A stretch of DNA of 64,000 nucleotides from BPGX01 sp035405785 (lineage in GTDB: Bacteria > Bacteroidota > Bacteroidia > B-17B0 > Aurantibacillaceae). Below the pieces are notes generated by a model. That model was not told the DNA's origin. It saw only the letters and a list, made by a program, of their open reading frames with translations, and searched no databases. Positions within the stretch are counted from its first letter, which is position 1, and each line of letters opens with the position of its first letter. The position numbers and the translations under genes are program-made. The DNA is taken from the NCBI GenBank assembly GCA_035405785.1, contig DAONJS010000006.1, positions 1 to 64,000 of the forward strand, in the 5' to 3' direction. Positions 8,193-17,471 of the stretch are shown here, one piece after another.

Positions 8193-11100
8193 CTAAAAAG
8201 CACGATTGATGGAAATCAACCATCTAAACTGAAAATAATCTTTTTCATTAGCAGGAACTCTGCTTAAAAATAATGGCATATCAAAGCGAATAGTTAATGG
8301 TTTGAATTCTGTCAATGGTCCCCATTTTGAAATAGTTAATGTAGCACCTAATCCAGCATCTGATAATGGATCTGAAAATTTTAATGATTCATTTATGTAG
8401 TTAGTATTGATACTTCCTACATCTCCAAAAATATATGTTTGTATTTTCATTGATTTGCTCAATTTTTTTACTCTTAAAAATGAAAACAATCTTGTAAATT
8501 CTAACTCTGCATTAACAGATGCACCTGATAAACCTTTGTAATTGTATCTTATAGTGCCATCAGTATTTACAGTTGGTAATACATAACCGTTATATCCACG
8601 TAAATTTAATCCTCCACCATAAGAAAAGTGATTAGTATTAAAATTGTAAGTTGCCCAATCAGGTGGTAAAATGCCCATTGATCTTGTGTACTTGTTATTC
8701 ATCAATTCTTCAGGATTTGCACCTGCCACATACAACATTGATTCATACGGTGCATTGTTTGCAATTCCATATTGTGCAAATATTCTTGAGTGAAAATCAA
8801 ATTTCCATAACTTAAGATGATGGATATTTTCTAATTGTATGTATGAATAATCATTGAATTTTGAAAATGCAGATGCACGAATATCCATTGAAATTTTACC
8901 ATTGCCATTGATGTGTGAATATGTATTTTCTACTCCTATATGAAAAGCCCCGTTAAGTGCTTTGTAAGTCCATTCTGCTGGTGATAACAAATACACAGAA
9001 TCTCTCCATTGATCTCTCCACATTGCTTTGTAATAAACATAAATTCTCATTTGATTATCTCTCAAAAATTTTTCAAAACCTGCTGATGCCAACTTTAAAC
9101 CATCAATAAATCTTCCATCCAAAAACACATTAGTTTGTTTTCCAATTTTATTTAATCTTGTTTTGTAATTAAGAATAAAAGAAACAGGATAAATACTATT
9201 TCTTGAAATGGCAGTATCTAAATAATTTTGTCCTGCCGCTGTATTAAAGTATAATGTAAAATCAAAAACATGTTTGAATCTTAAATAATCTCCTGTTAAG
9301 TTGGCTCCTATTTTAAGTCCATCAAATCCATTATACCACAATGCTGGAAATACCTTCATTTCATAATATCTCCAATTAATTGGTTTATAAACTTTCCAAT
9401 CAAAATTTACTTCTGTTTTAAATGGATAATAATTATTGGTCCAGTCAATATCTGCTAATCTATAAGAAGGATCAATAATAACTTGCTTGATAGAATTAGA
9501 TTTTCCAATATCTACAGTGGCTGTATAGGTAGTTTTTAATTTTGGTCCCCAACCTATCCATCTTGGTAAAACATTAGCAGATGTGGTTTTTACAAACCAT
9601 GTATTTGGAATATGATAATGAATAGCAGAGTCATTTTTATTGATTACTGCAAAATCAATGGGCATTTGTTGATCACCTTTTCTTTTGAATGTTATTTTAT
9701 ACTTTCCATCGCCAATTTTTTTCACACGATTAATTTTGTAATCTATAGTTTTAGTTGTTTCTAACCATTGATCAAAGAACCAATTTAAATCCACTTTTGT
9801 ATACTCAATTATCGCCTCTCTAAAATCTTCTGGATAAGGATGTGCAAATTTCCATTTATGAAAATAGTATTGCATTGCTTCATCAAACAATTTTCTGCCT
9901 AAAACATACTCTAAATTTTTCAACATTGTTGCCGTTTTAAAGTAAACTAAACTATATCCTCCACCATGTCTTATTCCTCCGTTAAAATCATCACTATGTG
10001 TATTCAAAGGCATATCCAATTGATTCATTACCACATAACTATAATAAGGATTGTAAACAGAAGCATCCATTTCTTTGAGCGGTTCAAAAGAAATTTTTTC
10101 ATACTTATTTTGTGGAATATGATTAAAAGAATAAGGTCCATCAATTTGTTGATATGTATCTGCAGTATAAAATTGAGTAAAACCTTCATCTAAAAAAGCA
10201 CGATATGTTTCATTACTGCCCAACATTCCAAAGAACCAATTATGTGTCATTTCATGAACAAGTAAAGTTCTGTAAAATGGATCAAATCCTCCATCTAATG
10301 TTAGCATAGGATATTCCATTCCATCTTGAGCATCAGCACAAATCATTTTTGGATAATAGTATGGTCCAATATTTTTGCTATTGACATCAATAATTTTTGT
10401 CATGTATTCAGTTGCATTTAACCAGCCAGCAGCATGTGGTTCTTGAACAAGAGCAATACATCTAACACCATTAAAAACTTTTTCATCTATGCGATAAGTA
10501 GGATCTGCTGTGTATGCTACATCATGAACATTGATTGCACTAAATTTCCATGTTTTGTATTTTCCTGTTGGTTTAATAATTTCAGAAGGCGGTGAATTGA
10601 AAGGTTTATTTTTGAAGTTAGATAAATCTAATTTTTTTCTTAATTCATCAGGTAATACTTCTTTTTCATTAATCATTATTCCTGTGCCATCTAAAATGTA
10701 TTGTTCAGGCAATGAAAGTTCTACATAATAAGAACCAAAATCACCATAAAATTCATGATCTAAATGTTGTTGTGTATCCCATTTCATTTTGTGGTCATAT
10801 ACAGAAATTCTCGGATACCAATGCACAATATCATAATGTTTATATCCAAAAGTTTCAAACATTTTCATTCTGTTGCGAATGGCTTCTTTATCAAAATATG
10901 TTTTGAAACGAATTTTTATCACAATTGAATCATTAGGTTTTAATGGAAATTCAAGGGGAATACGAAGTATAGTATTATCAATTTCATAATTATCACATTT
11001 TTTGGAATATAAAATAGTATCACAAATCACTGAAAGGGTTTCTTTTGGAAGTCCATCATCTGTTACACCAACTGTAAGAATGGAGTCACAATGGGAAGTT

Positions 11101-11495
11101 GTTTTATGTTTAATTTCAATACTTACTATTTCTGTACCAAGATTTTTTTCTCTGTATTTACTATATTTCAATGGTATTTTATTGTTTTTGTATAAATCAG
11201 ATAAATAAGAATTTTTGCATTGAGCATTGTTGTATAAATGCATGAAAATTTCTTTAAGTTCATCAGGTGAATTATTCCAGTAGATAATTTCTTCTTCTCC
11301 TGAAATTATATCTGTGCTGTCATTTAATGTAGCATAGATATTGTAATGCACATCTTGTTGCCAATAACCTGGATATGGCTTTCTATTTTTCCAATACAGA
11401 GGATTATTTTGGCTTCTATACTGCAAGTATTCATTTTGTGAAAAGGAAAAAATTGATATTAAAGTAAAAATAACAAATGAATAAAAATTTTTCAT
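8193..11495 (-). CDS. M1-family metallopeptidase fused to a C-terminal outer-membrane barrel-like domain
   Basis: This is a zinc metallopeptidase of the gluzincin M1 type. A signal peptide (MKNFYSFVIFTLISIFSFSQ) starts at the ATG at 11495. The longer frame to 11513 would begin inside the promoter box. Counting from 11495, the zinc site HEMTH is at about 414-418 and the third ligand Glu about 437 (HExxH-x18-E). The substrate motif is DGMEYP rather than the classic GAMEN. After about residue 720 the peptidase gives way to some 380 residues rich in alternating aromatic strands, ending in FQFRWLISINRAF with a terminal Phe, as in outer-membrane barrels. The likely location is the outer membrane, with the peptidase domain tethered to it. 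Which side it faces is unknown. Monocistronic. Confidence 0.88.
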   Translation of the reverse strand: MKNFYSFVIFTLISIFSFSQNEYLQYRSQNNPLYWKNRKPYPGYWQQDVHYNIYATLNDSTDIISGEEEIIYWNNSPDELKEIFMHLYNNAQCKNSYLSDLYKNNKIPLKYSKYREKNLGTEIVSIEIKHKTTSHCDSILTVGVTDDGLPKETLSVICDTILYSKKCDNYEIDNTILRIPLEFPLKPNDSIVIKIRFKTYFDKEAIRNRMKMFETFGYKHYDIVHWYPRISVYDHKMKWDTQQHLDHEFYGDFGSYYVELSLPEQYILDGTGIMINEKEVLPDELRKKLDLSNFKNKPFNSPPSEIIKPTGKYKTWKFSAINVHDVAYTADPTYRIDEKVFNGVRCIALVQEPHAAGWLNATEYMTKIIDVNSKNIGPYYYPKMICADAQDGMEYPMLTLDGGFDPFYRTLLVHEMTHNWFFGMLGSNETYRAFLDEGFTQFYTADTYQQIDGPYSFNHIPQNKYEKISFEPLKEMDASVYNPYYSYVVMNQLDMPLNTHSDDFNGGIRHGGGYSLVYFKTATMLKNLEYVLGRKLFDEAMQYYFHKWKFAHPYPEDFREAIIEYTKVDLNWFFDQWLETTKTIDYKINRVKKIGDGKYKITFKRKGDQQMPIDFAVINKNDSAIHYHIPNTWFVKTTSANVLPRWIGWGPKLKTTYTATVDIGKSNSIKQVIIDPSYRLADIDWTNNYYPFKTEVNFDWKVYKPINWRYYEMKVFPALWYNGFDGLKIGANLTGDYLRFKHVFDFTLYFNTAAGQNYLDTAISRNSIYPVSFILNYKTRLNKIGKQTNVFLDGRFIDGLKLASAGFEKFLRDNQMRIYVYYKAMWRDQWRDSVYLLSPAEWTYKALNGAFHIGVENTYSHINGNGKISMDIRASAFSKFNDYSYIQLENIHHLKLWKFDFHSRIFAQYGIANNAPYESMLYVAGANPEELMNNKYTRSMGILPPDWATYNFNTNHFSYGGGLNLRGYNGYVLPTVNTDGTIRYNYKGLSGASVNAELEFTRLFSFLRVKKLSKSMKIQTYIFGDVGSINTNYINESLKFSDPLSDAGLGATLTISKWGPLTEFKPLTIRFDMPLFLSRVPANEKDYFQFRWLISINRAF

Positions 11496-11510
11496 ATCAG
11501 AATTTTTGAG

Positions 11511-11518
11511 CAAAAATA
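11511..11518 (-). promoter_or_regulatory. -7 box of the M1 peptidase gene (TATTTTTG)
   Basis: TATTTTTG on the minus strand fits TAnnTTTG and lies 15 bases before the ATG at 11495. It overlaps the first codon of the longer reading frame, which argues for the internal start. Confidence 0.5.
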
Positions 11519-11592
11519 ACTAAAATAGATGTTAATGATATAAAAAATACTTCTCATTAATTATTTAATTATTCAAAACTTAACACTAGCAA

Positions 11593-13743
11593 CTAAATTC
11601 TTATCCCAATCACACACACATCATCGGTTTGGTCGCCACCTCCTTTCCATTCAGAATAATATAATTGTATTTTTTCTTTTTGTTCAGAAAGAGATAGTGA
11701 ATGAACATTGATAAATAATTCTAACATCCCTTTGGTTTTGATTTTCTTATTCTTTGGTCCGCCAAACTGGTCGGCAAAGCCATCGGTGGTTAAGTATAAC
11801 ATATCGCCTTGGTCAATAACTTTATTCTCCGCTTTGAATGGGCTTGCCTCTTCCATCCAACCAATGGGTTGTTTATCTGGACTTAATTCTTCTAATACTC
11901 CATTTTCTTTGATAATATACAATGATCGGTTTGCTCCGCTGTATTGAATTTCTTTGCGGTTATTTTTATTGATTCTTACCAAACACACATCCATTCCATC
12001 TCGCAAATGCCCTTCATTGCTGGACATTTTTTCTATTACTATTTCCCTTACTCTGTCTAAAATTTCATTTGTGTTGGTGAGTTTGTCTTCTAAAACTGCT
12101 TTGGTTAATGCACTGCTACAAACAACGCTTACCATTGCACCTGGAACGCCGTGTCCTGTGCAGTCAGCAGCAGCAACATAAATGTAGTTTTCATTTTCTT
12201 CCAGCCAGTAAAAATCTCCTGCTAAGACATCTTTGGGTAAGTAAAGTTTGAAACTATCAGTTAATAATCTATTCCACTTTTTATCATCTGGTAAGATGGC
12301 TTGCTGAATACGCAAAGCATAGTTTATACTATCCATGATGTCTTTGTTTTTTATTTCTACAAGTCGCTTTTGTTCTTCTACCTCATCTTTTTGTTTTTCT
12401 ATAATATCTTTGGCCTGTTCTATGATTTCCTTCTGACTTTTTGTAATGCTCAAAGAACGCCATATATAAAAAGAAAAAATCAAAACAAGTATAAGTCCTG
12501 TTATTAAACTGTTCATAATAATCTTATTTCTTTTTCTTTCAGATTTGAGGGCAATTTCCTTTTTTTCTTGTTCGGCTTTTGCTTTCATTTCTTTCATTTC
12601 ATATTCAAACCTTGCCTCTAACTGTGATTGTTCTTTTATTCTTTTATCACTTTCAATAGTATCTCTTGCAGCGATGTATTTTTTGAAATGTTCCAAAGCC
12701 AATTTATATTGACCAAGGGTATCGTAGAGTTGAGAGAGGTAAGATTCGAATTCTTTTGTAAAATTTAATGTCCCAATTGAATCACTTAAAGCAATTGCTT
12801 TTTTAAGGTATTTTTCAGATTTTTTGAAATCGCCTATTTTTCTATAAAGATCTCCAATATTACCAAGACAAACAACCATATTTCTTCTATTGCCCAATTC
12901 TTCATTTATTTTCAATGCTCTGAAATAATAATCTAATGCTTGTGTGTAATCGGCTTGTCCACTATAAACATTCCCAATACTGCCAAAGTTGATAGCCATA
13001 TCTCTCTTATTGCCTAAATCTTCATTTATTTTCAATGCTCTGAAATAACAATTTAAAGCTTGGGGATAATCAGATTGTTCATAATAAATATTCCCTATAT
13101 TATAAAGGTTAATAGCCATAATTCTTTTGTCTCCTAATTCTTCTGCTATTTTCAATGCTTTTAAATAATACTTTAATGCTTTGGGATAATCTGTTTGCTC
13201 TTTATAAATGTTTCCTATGTTGCTTAAAAGATTTGCAATATCATTTTTATCTCCTATCTTTACATAAAATTTCAATGCTTTTAAAAAATACTCTAATGCT
13301 TTTGGAAAATCAGATTGTTCATAATAAACAATTCCAATATTGCCAAGAAATCTTGCTTGAAAATTATAATCGGAAATTTCTTCAGCAATTTTAATTCCTG
13401 AATTATAGTAATTTAATGCCAACTGATAGTTGCCTATTACAAGATTGCAACTCCCTAATGTTTTTAAACAAATGACCTTTCCTTTTTTCCATTTCATATT
13501 TTCAGATAATTGCATGCACTGTTGAGCTAATGTAGTGGCTGTGTCTGGGTTGGTGTATATTAATTCCCTCGCTAAATCATTTAATATTTTAATGTATATA
13601 GTATCTGAAAGTTCTCCTTTTGGTTTAGGTAATTTTTTAAGAACATTTTTGAGTGAATCAATTTCTTTATTTTGAGATATAAGAGAAAATTTTGAAAGAA
13701 AAATAACCATTATAAAAAACAAAACAGTAAAAAATTTTTTCAT
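11593..13743 (-). CDS. TPR sensor with SpoIIE/PP2C-type serine phosphatase domain
   Basis: This is probably a membrane signalling protein. The start at 13743 gives a signal sequence (MKKFFTVLFFIMVIFLSKF). About seven TPR units of 40 residues follow, then a transmembrane helix (NSLITGLILVLIFSFYIWRSL), a coiled-coil linker and a C-terminal SpoIIE-type PPM phosphatase domain. The phosphatase shows DFYWLEEN and AAADCTGHGVPGAMVS with metal-binding Asp, then DGMDVCLVRI and TTDGFADQFGG. The topology suggests that periplasmic TPRs sense a partner and control a cytoplasmic phosphatase, whose usual targets are anti-sigma antagonists. No such partner is encoded beside it. TPR-coding DNA repeats at 120-base intervals. 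The upstream Met at 13782 lies before the promoter box and is unlikely. Confidence 0.9.
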   Translation of the reverse strand: MKKFFTVLFFIMVIFLSKFSLISQNKEIDSLKNVLKKLPKPKGELSDTIYIKILNDLARELIYTNPDTATTLAQQCMQLSENMKWKKGKVICLKTLGSCNLVIGNYQLALNYYNSGIKIAEEISDYNFQARFLGNIGIVYYEQSDFPKALEYFLKALKFYVKIGDKNDIANLLSNIGNIYKEQTDYPKALKYYLKALKIAEELGDKRIMAINLYNIGNIYYEQSDYPQALNCYFRALKINEDLGNKRDMAINFGSIGNVYSGQADYTQALDYYFRALKINEELGNRRNMVVCLGNIGDLYRKIGDFKKSEKYLKKAIALSDSIGTLNFTKEFESYLSQLYDTLGQYKLALEHFKKYIAARDTIESDKRIKEQSQLEARFEYEMKEMKAKAEQEKKEIALKSERKRNKIIMNSLITGLILVLIFSFYIWRSLSITKSQKEIIEQAKDIIEKQKDEVEEQKRLVEIKNKDIMDSINYALRIQQAILPDDKKWNRLLTDSFKLYLPKDVLAGDFYWLEENENYIYVAAADCTGHGVPGAMVSVVCSSALTKAVLEDKLTNTNEILDRVREIVIEKMSSNEGHLRDGMDVCLVRINKNNRKEIQYSGANRSLYIIKENGVLEELSPDKQPIGWMEEASPFKAENKVIDQGDMLYLTTDGFADQFGGPKNKKIKTKGMLELFINVHSLSLSEQKEKIQLYYSEWKGGGDQTDDVCVIGIRI
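12840..13400 (-). repeat. 120-bp tandem repeats encoding TPR units
   Basis: TPR-coding DNA repeats with a period of exactly 120 bases (40 residues). For example, CTTCATTTATTTTCAATGC is identical at 12900 and 13020, and the identity continues through CTCTGAAATAA. Identity at the DNA level suggests recent unit duplication rather than ancient divergence. Confidence 0.8.
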
Positions 13744-13764
13744 AAAAAATGATTTATATTTATG

Positions 13765-13772
13765 CAAAGGTA
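13765..13772 (-). promoter_or_regulatory. -7 box of the TPR-SpoIIE gene (TACCTTTG)
   Basis: TACCTTTG on the minus strand matches TAnnTTTG. It sits 22 bases upstream of the ATG at 13743 and downstream of the alternative Met at 13782, so it fixes the start choice. Confidence 0.6.
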
Positions 13773-13900
13773 TGAAATACATTTTATACTGAAAGTATTG
13801 TTAAGAATTGAATTATTTCAAAATATAACTTTAATATTAATACTGTTCATAAATTCTCTATTCATGCTATTAAATTTTACCCAAAAAAAATTTTTTAATG

Positions 13901-13908
13901 TATATTTG
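13901..13908 (+). promoter_or_regulatory. -7 box upstream of phoH and the glycan cluster (TATATTTG)
   Basis: TATATTTG matches TAnnTTTG. It directly overlaps the second and third codons of the ATG-initiated reading frame that begins at 13898, so transcription would start after that ATG. This supports initiation at the TTG at 13919. No convincing -33 element is visible. Confidence 0.5.
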
Positions 13909-13918
13909 CAGAAAAAAA

Positions 13919-14872
13919 TTGATAGAGAAAATTGTTATTCTGGAAACTGATAATCCCGTTGAAATTTACGGGGTAAATAATGAAAAATTAGAAATAGTTA
14001 AAAAACATTTCCCTGCATTAAAAATCATTGCCCGTGGTAATGAAATTAAATTGATAGGTGATAAAGATATTATTAAATCTTTTGAAAAAAAATGGAAACA
14101 GCTTTTGAATTATTACGAAGATTTTGGCTTTCTTACCACATCAGTTATTGAAGGTTTAATGAATGATTCATCTGAAAAAAATGCTTCCAAAATGATGGAT
14201 AATAACAGTGCAAATGTTTTAGTATATGGACAAAATGGTAATGTTATCAAGGCAAGAACGCTTAATCAAATAAGATTAGTAGAAGCCGTAGAAAAAAATG
14301 ATGTGGTATTTGCTATTGGACCAGCAGGTTCTGGAAAAACCTATACTGCTGTAGCACTTGCCGTTCGTGCATTAAAAAACAAGCAAGTCAAAAGAATCAT
14401 CCTTACTCGCCCCGCAGTAGAGGCGGGAGAAAATTTGGGTTTTTTACCTGGTGATTTGAAAGAAAAATTAGACCCTTATATGCAACCTATTTATGATGCA
14501 TTAGCAGATATGATTCCTGCCGATAAACTGCAGTTGTATTTAGAAAACAGAACTATTCAAATTGCCCCACTTGCTTTTATGCGTGGTAGAACATTAGACA
14601 ATGCTTTTGTGATATTAGATGAAGCCCAAAACACTACTAATAGTCAATTAAAAATGTTTTTAACAAGAATGGGTAATAACGCAAAGTTTGTAATAACTGG
14701 AGACATTACTCAAATTGATTTGCCTTCCAAACAACCATCAGGTTTGATTCAGGCAATTGAAATATTGAAAGATATTGAAGGTATTGATATTTTATTTTTA
14801 GAAGAATCGGATATTGTAAGACATCCATTAGTGAAAAAAATTATCAGACAATACAAAACAATTGAAAAATAA
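13919..14872 (+). CDS. phoH: PhoH-family ATPase
   Basis: This is a cytoplasmic P-loop NTPase of the PhoH family, linked to RNA metabolism and stress. An N-terminal KH-like region is followed by the motor domain, with Walker A GPAGSGKTYTA, RPAVEAGENLGFLPGDLKEK and Walker B VILDEAQNTT. I chose the TTG at 13919, giving (M)IEKIVILETDNPVEIYGVN. That is close to the usual family N-terminus, whereas the ATG at 13898 lies under a -7 box. The protein is about 317 residues. The gene leads a same-strand run into the heptose genes, with 37 bases before gmhA. Whether they share a transcript is an inference. Confidence 0.93.
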   Translation: MIEKIVILETDNPVEIYGVNNEKLEIVKKHFPALKIIARGNEIKLIGDKDIIKSFEKKWKQLLNYYEDFGFLTTSVIEGLMNDSSEKNASKMMDNNSANVLVYGQNGNVIKARTLNQIRLVEAVEKNDVVFAIGPAGSGKTYTAVALAVRALKNKQVKRIILTRPAVEAGENLGFLPGDLKEKLDPYMQPIYDALADMIPADKLQLYLENRTIQIAPLAFMRGRTLDNAFVILDEAQNTTNSQLKMFLTRMGNNAKFVITGDITQIDLPSKQPSGLIQAIEILKDIEGIDILFLEESDIVRHPLVKKIIRQYKTIEK

Positions 14873-14909
14873 TATCTTTTATTAATATCAAAATCCTAAA
14901 TTAATTCTA

Positions 14910-15491
14910 ATGAAAAACGAAATTTTAAAATCTTTTGAAGCATCAGTAAAAACGAAACAAGCAATTATCAACGATGATAATCTTATTCAAAAAATTGAAT
15001 TACTTACACAAAAAATTATTGAGTGCTACAAAAATAAAGGAAAAGTATTGTGGTGTGGAAATGGCGGTAGTGCAGCCGATGCACAACATCTTGCTGCTGA
15101 ATTAAGTGGAAGATATTATTACGACAGACCACCATTGTATTCAGAAGCATTGCATGTTAATACCAGTTACATTACTGCAGTCGCGAATGATTATAGTTAT
15201 GATGAAATTTTTTCTCGCCTTGTCAAAGCAATGATTGAATCAAAAGATATTTTAATAGGTCTTTCTACAAGCGGTAATTCTAAAAATGTGATTAATGCCA
15301 TCATTGAAGCAAAACAAAAAGGTGCTTTTACTGTTGGTTTTACAGGAGAATCTGGTGGTGAAATGAAAAAATATGTTGATTTACTAATCAATGTGCCAAG
15401 CAAGGATACACCACGCATTCAAGAATCACACATGATGATTGGACATACTGTTTGTCAACTTGTTGAAGAAGCATTGTTCCCAAAAAATTAA
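14910..15491 (+). CDS. gmhA: Phosphoheptose isomerase GmhA
   Basis: This enzyme converts sedoheptulose 7-phosphate to D-glycero-D-manno-heptose 7-phosphate, the first step of nucleotide-heptose synthesis. The 193-residue SIS-domain protein shows WCGNGGSAADAQHLAAELSG, GLSTSGNSKNV and the C-terminal QESHMMIGHTVCQLVEE helix with metal-ligand and catalytic positions. Length is normal for the family. It lies 6 bases before the heptose nucleotidyltransferase/phosphatase fusion, so the two surely act in one pathway. Confidence 0.95.
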   Translation: MKNEILKSFEASVKTKQAIINDDNLIQKIELLTQKIIECYKNKGKVLWCGNGGSAADAQHLAAELSGRYYYDRPPLYSEALHVNTSYITAVANDYSYDEIFSRLVKAMIESKDILIGLSTSGNSKNVINAIIEAKQKGAFTVGFTGESGGEMKKYVDLLINVPSKDTPRIQESHMMIGHTVCQLVEEALFPKN

Positions 15492-15497
15492 TGTTGA

Positions 15498-16727
15498 ATG
15501 AAAATTCCAGCATTGATATTAGCAGGAGGATTGGGCACTCGTTTAAAGCATTTAATTCCTGATTTGCCAAAACCAATGGCACCTGTTGCTCATAAACCAT
15601 TTTTATATTATATCTTAAAACAATTGCAAATTCAGGGAATTAAAGATGTGTATTTATCAGTTGGTTATAAATCTGAAACTATTCAAAATTACTTTCACAA
15701 TCATTTTCATTCCTTACAAATTCATTATATACAGGAAAATGAACCACTTGGAACAGGTGGTGCGGTAAAATTTGCATTTAAACAAATTCCTGCAGAAAAT
15801 ATCCTTGTCATCAACGGTGATACATTTTTAAATTTTGACTTACCTTCTTTTATACACTCACATCAAAATGAAAATGTAAGCATAGCATTAAAATATATTG
15901 AATCATCGGACAGATATGGTTTTGTAGAGTTTGAAAATAATTATGTTACAGGATTTTCAGAAAAATCAAACAAAATAAAAGATGGATGGATTAGTGCTGG
16001 CATTTATTTAATCAATAAAAAATTTTATTTATCTCATAGTCCTTCACAAAAAATTTTTTCAATAGAAAAAGATTTTTTTGAAAAGATATTTCTGAATCAT
16101 CATATAAAAGTGCATTTAGTGAATAATTATTTCATAGATATTGGCATTCCTGCTGATTATACTAAAGCACAAAAAGATTTTTCATCATTATCACATTTGA
16201 ATATAACTAATGAATGGACTTTGTTTTTGGATAGAGATGGTGTAATAAACAAAAAATTGGATAATGATTATGTAAAAAAAATTGATGAATTTGAATTTAT
16301 TGATAATGCAATAGAGGCATTGAAGATATTGAGAAAAAAATTTGGAAGAATAATTATTGTTACAAATCAACAAGGAATAGGTAAAGGTTTGATGAGTGAT
16401 AATGATTTACAAATTGTGCATGATTATATGCAAAAAAAATTGAGTGATGAAAATATCATTATAGATAAAATTTATTACGCACCTGATTTAGAATCAATAA
16501 AATCTATTAAACGAAAACCTAATATAGGCATGGCTTTAGAAGCCAAAAAAGATTTTCCAGAAATTGAATTTAATAAATCAATAATGATTGGAGATAGTTT
16601 ATCTGATTTACAATTTGCTCACAATGCTGGTATGTATGCAGTTTATTTATCACCTAATCCAAAACCACACTTTCCATACGACTTTGCTTTCAATGATTTG
16701 TATGACTTTGCAAAATGCTTTATGTAA
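15498..16727 (+). CDS. Bifunctional heptose-1-P nucleotidyltransferase / heptose-1,7-bisphosphate phosphatase
   Basis: This is a fusion of two heptose-pathway enzymes in 409 residues. The first ~230 residues are an HddC-like nucleotidyltransferase: LAGGLGTRLKHLIPDLPKPM at the start, INGDTFLNFD for metal binding and GWISAGIYLI. The last ~170 are a GmhB-like HAD-IIIA phosphatase: LFLDRDGVINKK with the nucleophile and acid Asp, VTNQQGIGKGLM and MIGDSLSDLQFA. The cysteine cluster of zinc-binding GmhB is not evident. Together with GmhA this gives isomerase, phosphatase and nucleotide transfer. The heptose 7-phosphate kinase (HddA or HldE) is not in the window. Whether the product is GDP- or ADP-heptose is not settled by sequence. 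Confidence 0.9.
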   Translation: MKIPALILAGGLGTRLKHLIPDLPKPMAPVAHKPFLYYILKQLQIQGIKDVYLSVGYKSETIQNYFHNHFHSLQIHYIQENEPLGTGGAVKFAFKQIPAENILVINGDTFLNFDLPSFIHSHQNENVSIALKYIESSDRYGFVEFENNYVTGFSEKSNKIKDGWISAGIYLINKKFYLSHSPSQKIFSIEKDFFEKIFLNHHIKVHLVNNYFIDIGIPADYTKAQKDFSSLSHLNITNEWTLFLDRDGVINKKLDNDYVKKIDEFEFIDNAIEALKILRKKFGRIIIVTNQQGIGKGLMSDNDLQIVHDYMQKKLSDENIIIDKIYYAPDLESIKSIKRKPNIGMALEAKKDFPEIEFNKSIMIGDSLSDLQFAHNAGMYAVYLSPNPKPHFPYDFAFNDLYDFAKCFM

Positions 16728-17470
16728 TGAAGTTAGTTAGTATTATAACACCTACATTTAATAATGCTTCTACAATTAAAGATTGTTTGAATTCAATATA
16801 TTCTCAAACATATTCTAATATAGAACATATTATTATTGATAATTGTTCATCTGACGGAACGCTTGATATTATTCAAAAGCATCCATTTGAAAAAAGAAAA
16901 ATTATTTCTGAAAAAGATAAAAGTTTATACGATGCTATAAATAAAGGAATTAAAATTGCGTCAGGAGATATAATAGGCATTTTACATGCCGATGATTTTT
17001 ATATTCATCAGAATGTTATTGAAAAAGTACAATCCCATTTTCAAAGAGAATTACAGGGCGTATATGCAAATTTGTATTATGTAGATAAAAAAAATACCAA
17101 TAAAATTCTGCGTAAATGGAAAGCAGGAAATTACACACTTTCGTCATTCTTGTATGGCTGGATGCCACCCCACCCTACTTGCTTTGTTACAAAAGATGTA
17201 TATGAAAAATTTGGAAACTATCGTTTAGATATGGGCACTGCCGCTGATTATGAATGGATATTAAGAGTAATGTATAAACATAAAATTAAGTTTGATTATT
17301 TAGATGATTACATTATAGCAATGAGAACAGGCGGCGTTAGCAATCAATCTATATTAAACAGAATTAAAGCCAATATCAATGATAGAAAAGCATGGGAAGT
17401 CAATCAATTAAAACCTTATTTTTTCACCTTGTATTTTAAGCCATTAAGAAAACTCACACAATTTATTTAA
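16727..17470 (+). CDS. Glycosyltransferase family 2
   Basis: This is a GT-A fold inverting transferase, WcaA-like. The N-terminus SIITPTFNNASTIKDCLNSI, the nucleotide-binding IIIDNCSSDGT and the DxD-type HADD motif near residue 85 are all present. I place the start at the ATG at 16727, whose A is shared with the stop codon of the preceding gene. The upstream in-frame Met lies inside that gene. It probably adds one sugar to the surface glycan built by this cluster. Donor and acceptor cannot be read from sequence. Confidence 0.88.
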   Translation: MKLVSIITPTFNNASTIKDCLNSIYSQTYSNIEHIIIDNCSSDGTLDIIQKHPFEKRKIISEKDKSLYDAINKGIKIASGDIIGILHADDFYIHQNVIEKVQSHFQRELQGVYANLYYVDKKNTNKILRKWKAGNYTLSSFLYGWMPPHPTCFVTKDVYEKFGNYRLDMGTAADYEWILRVMYKHKIKFDYLDDYIIAMRTGGVSNQSILNRIKANINDRKAWEVNQLKPYFFTLYFKPLRKLTQFI

Positions 17471-17471
17471 C

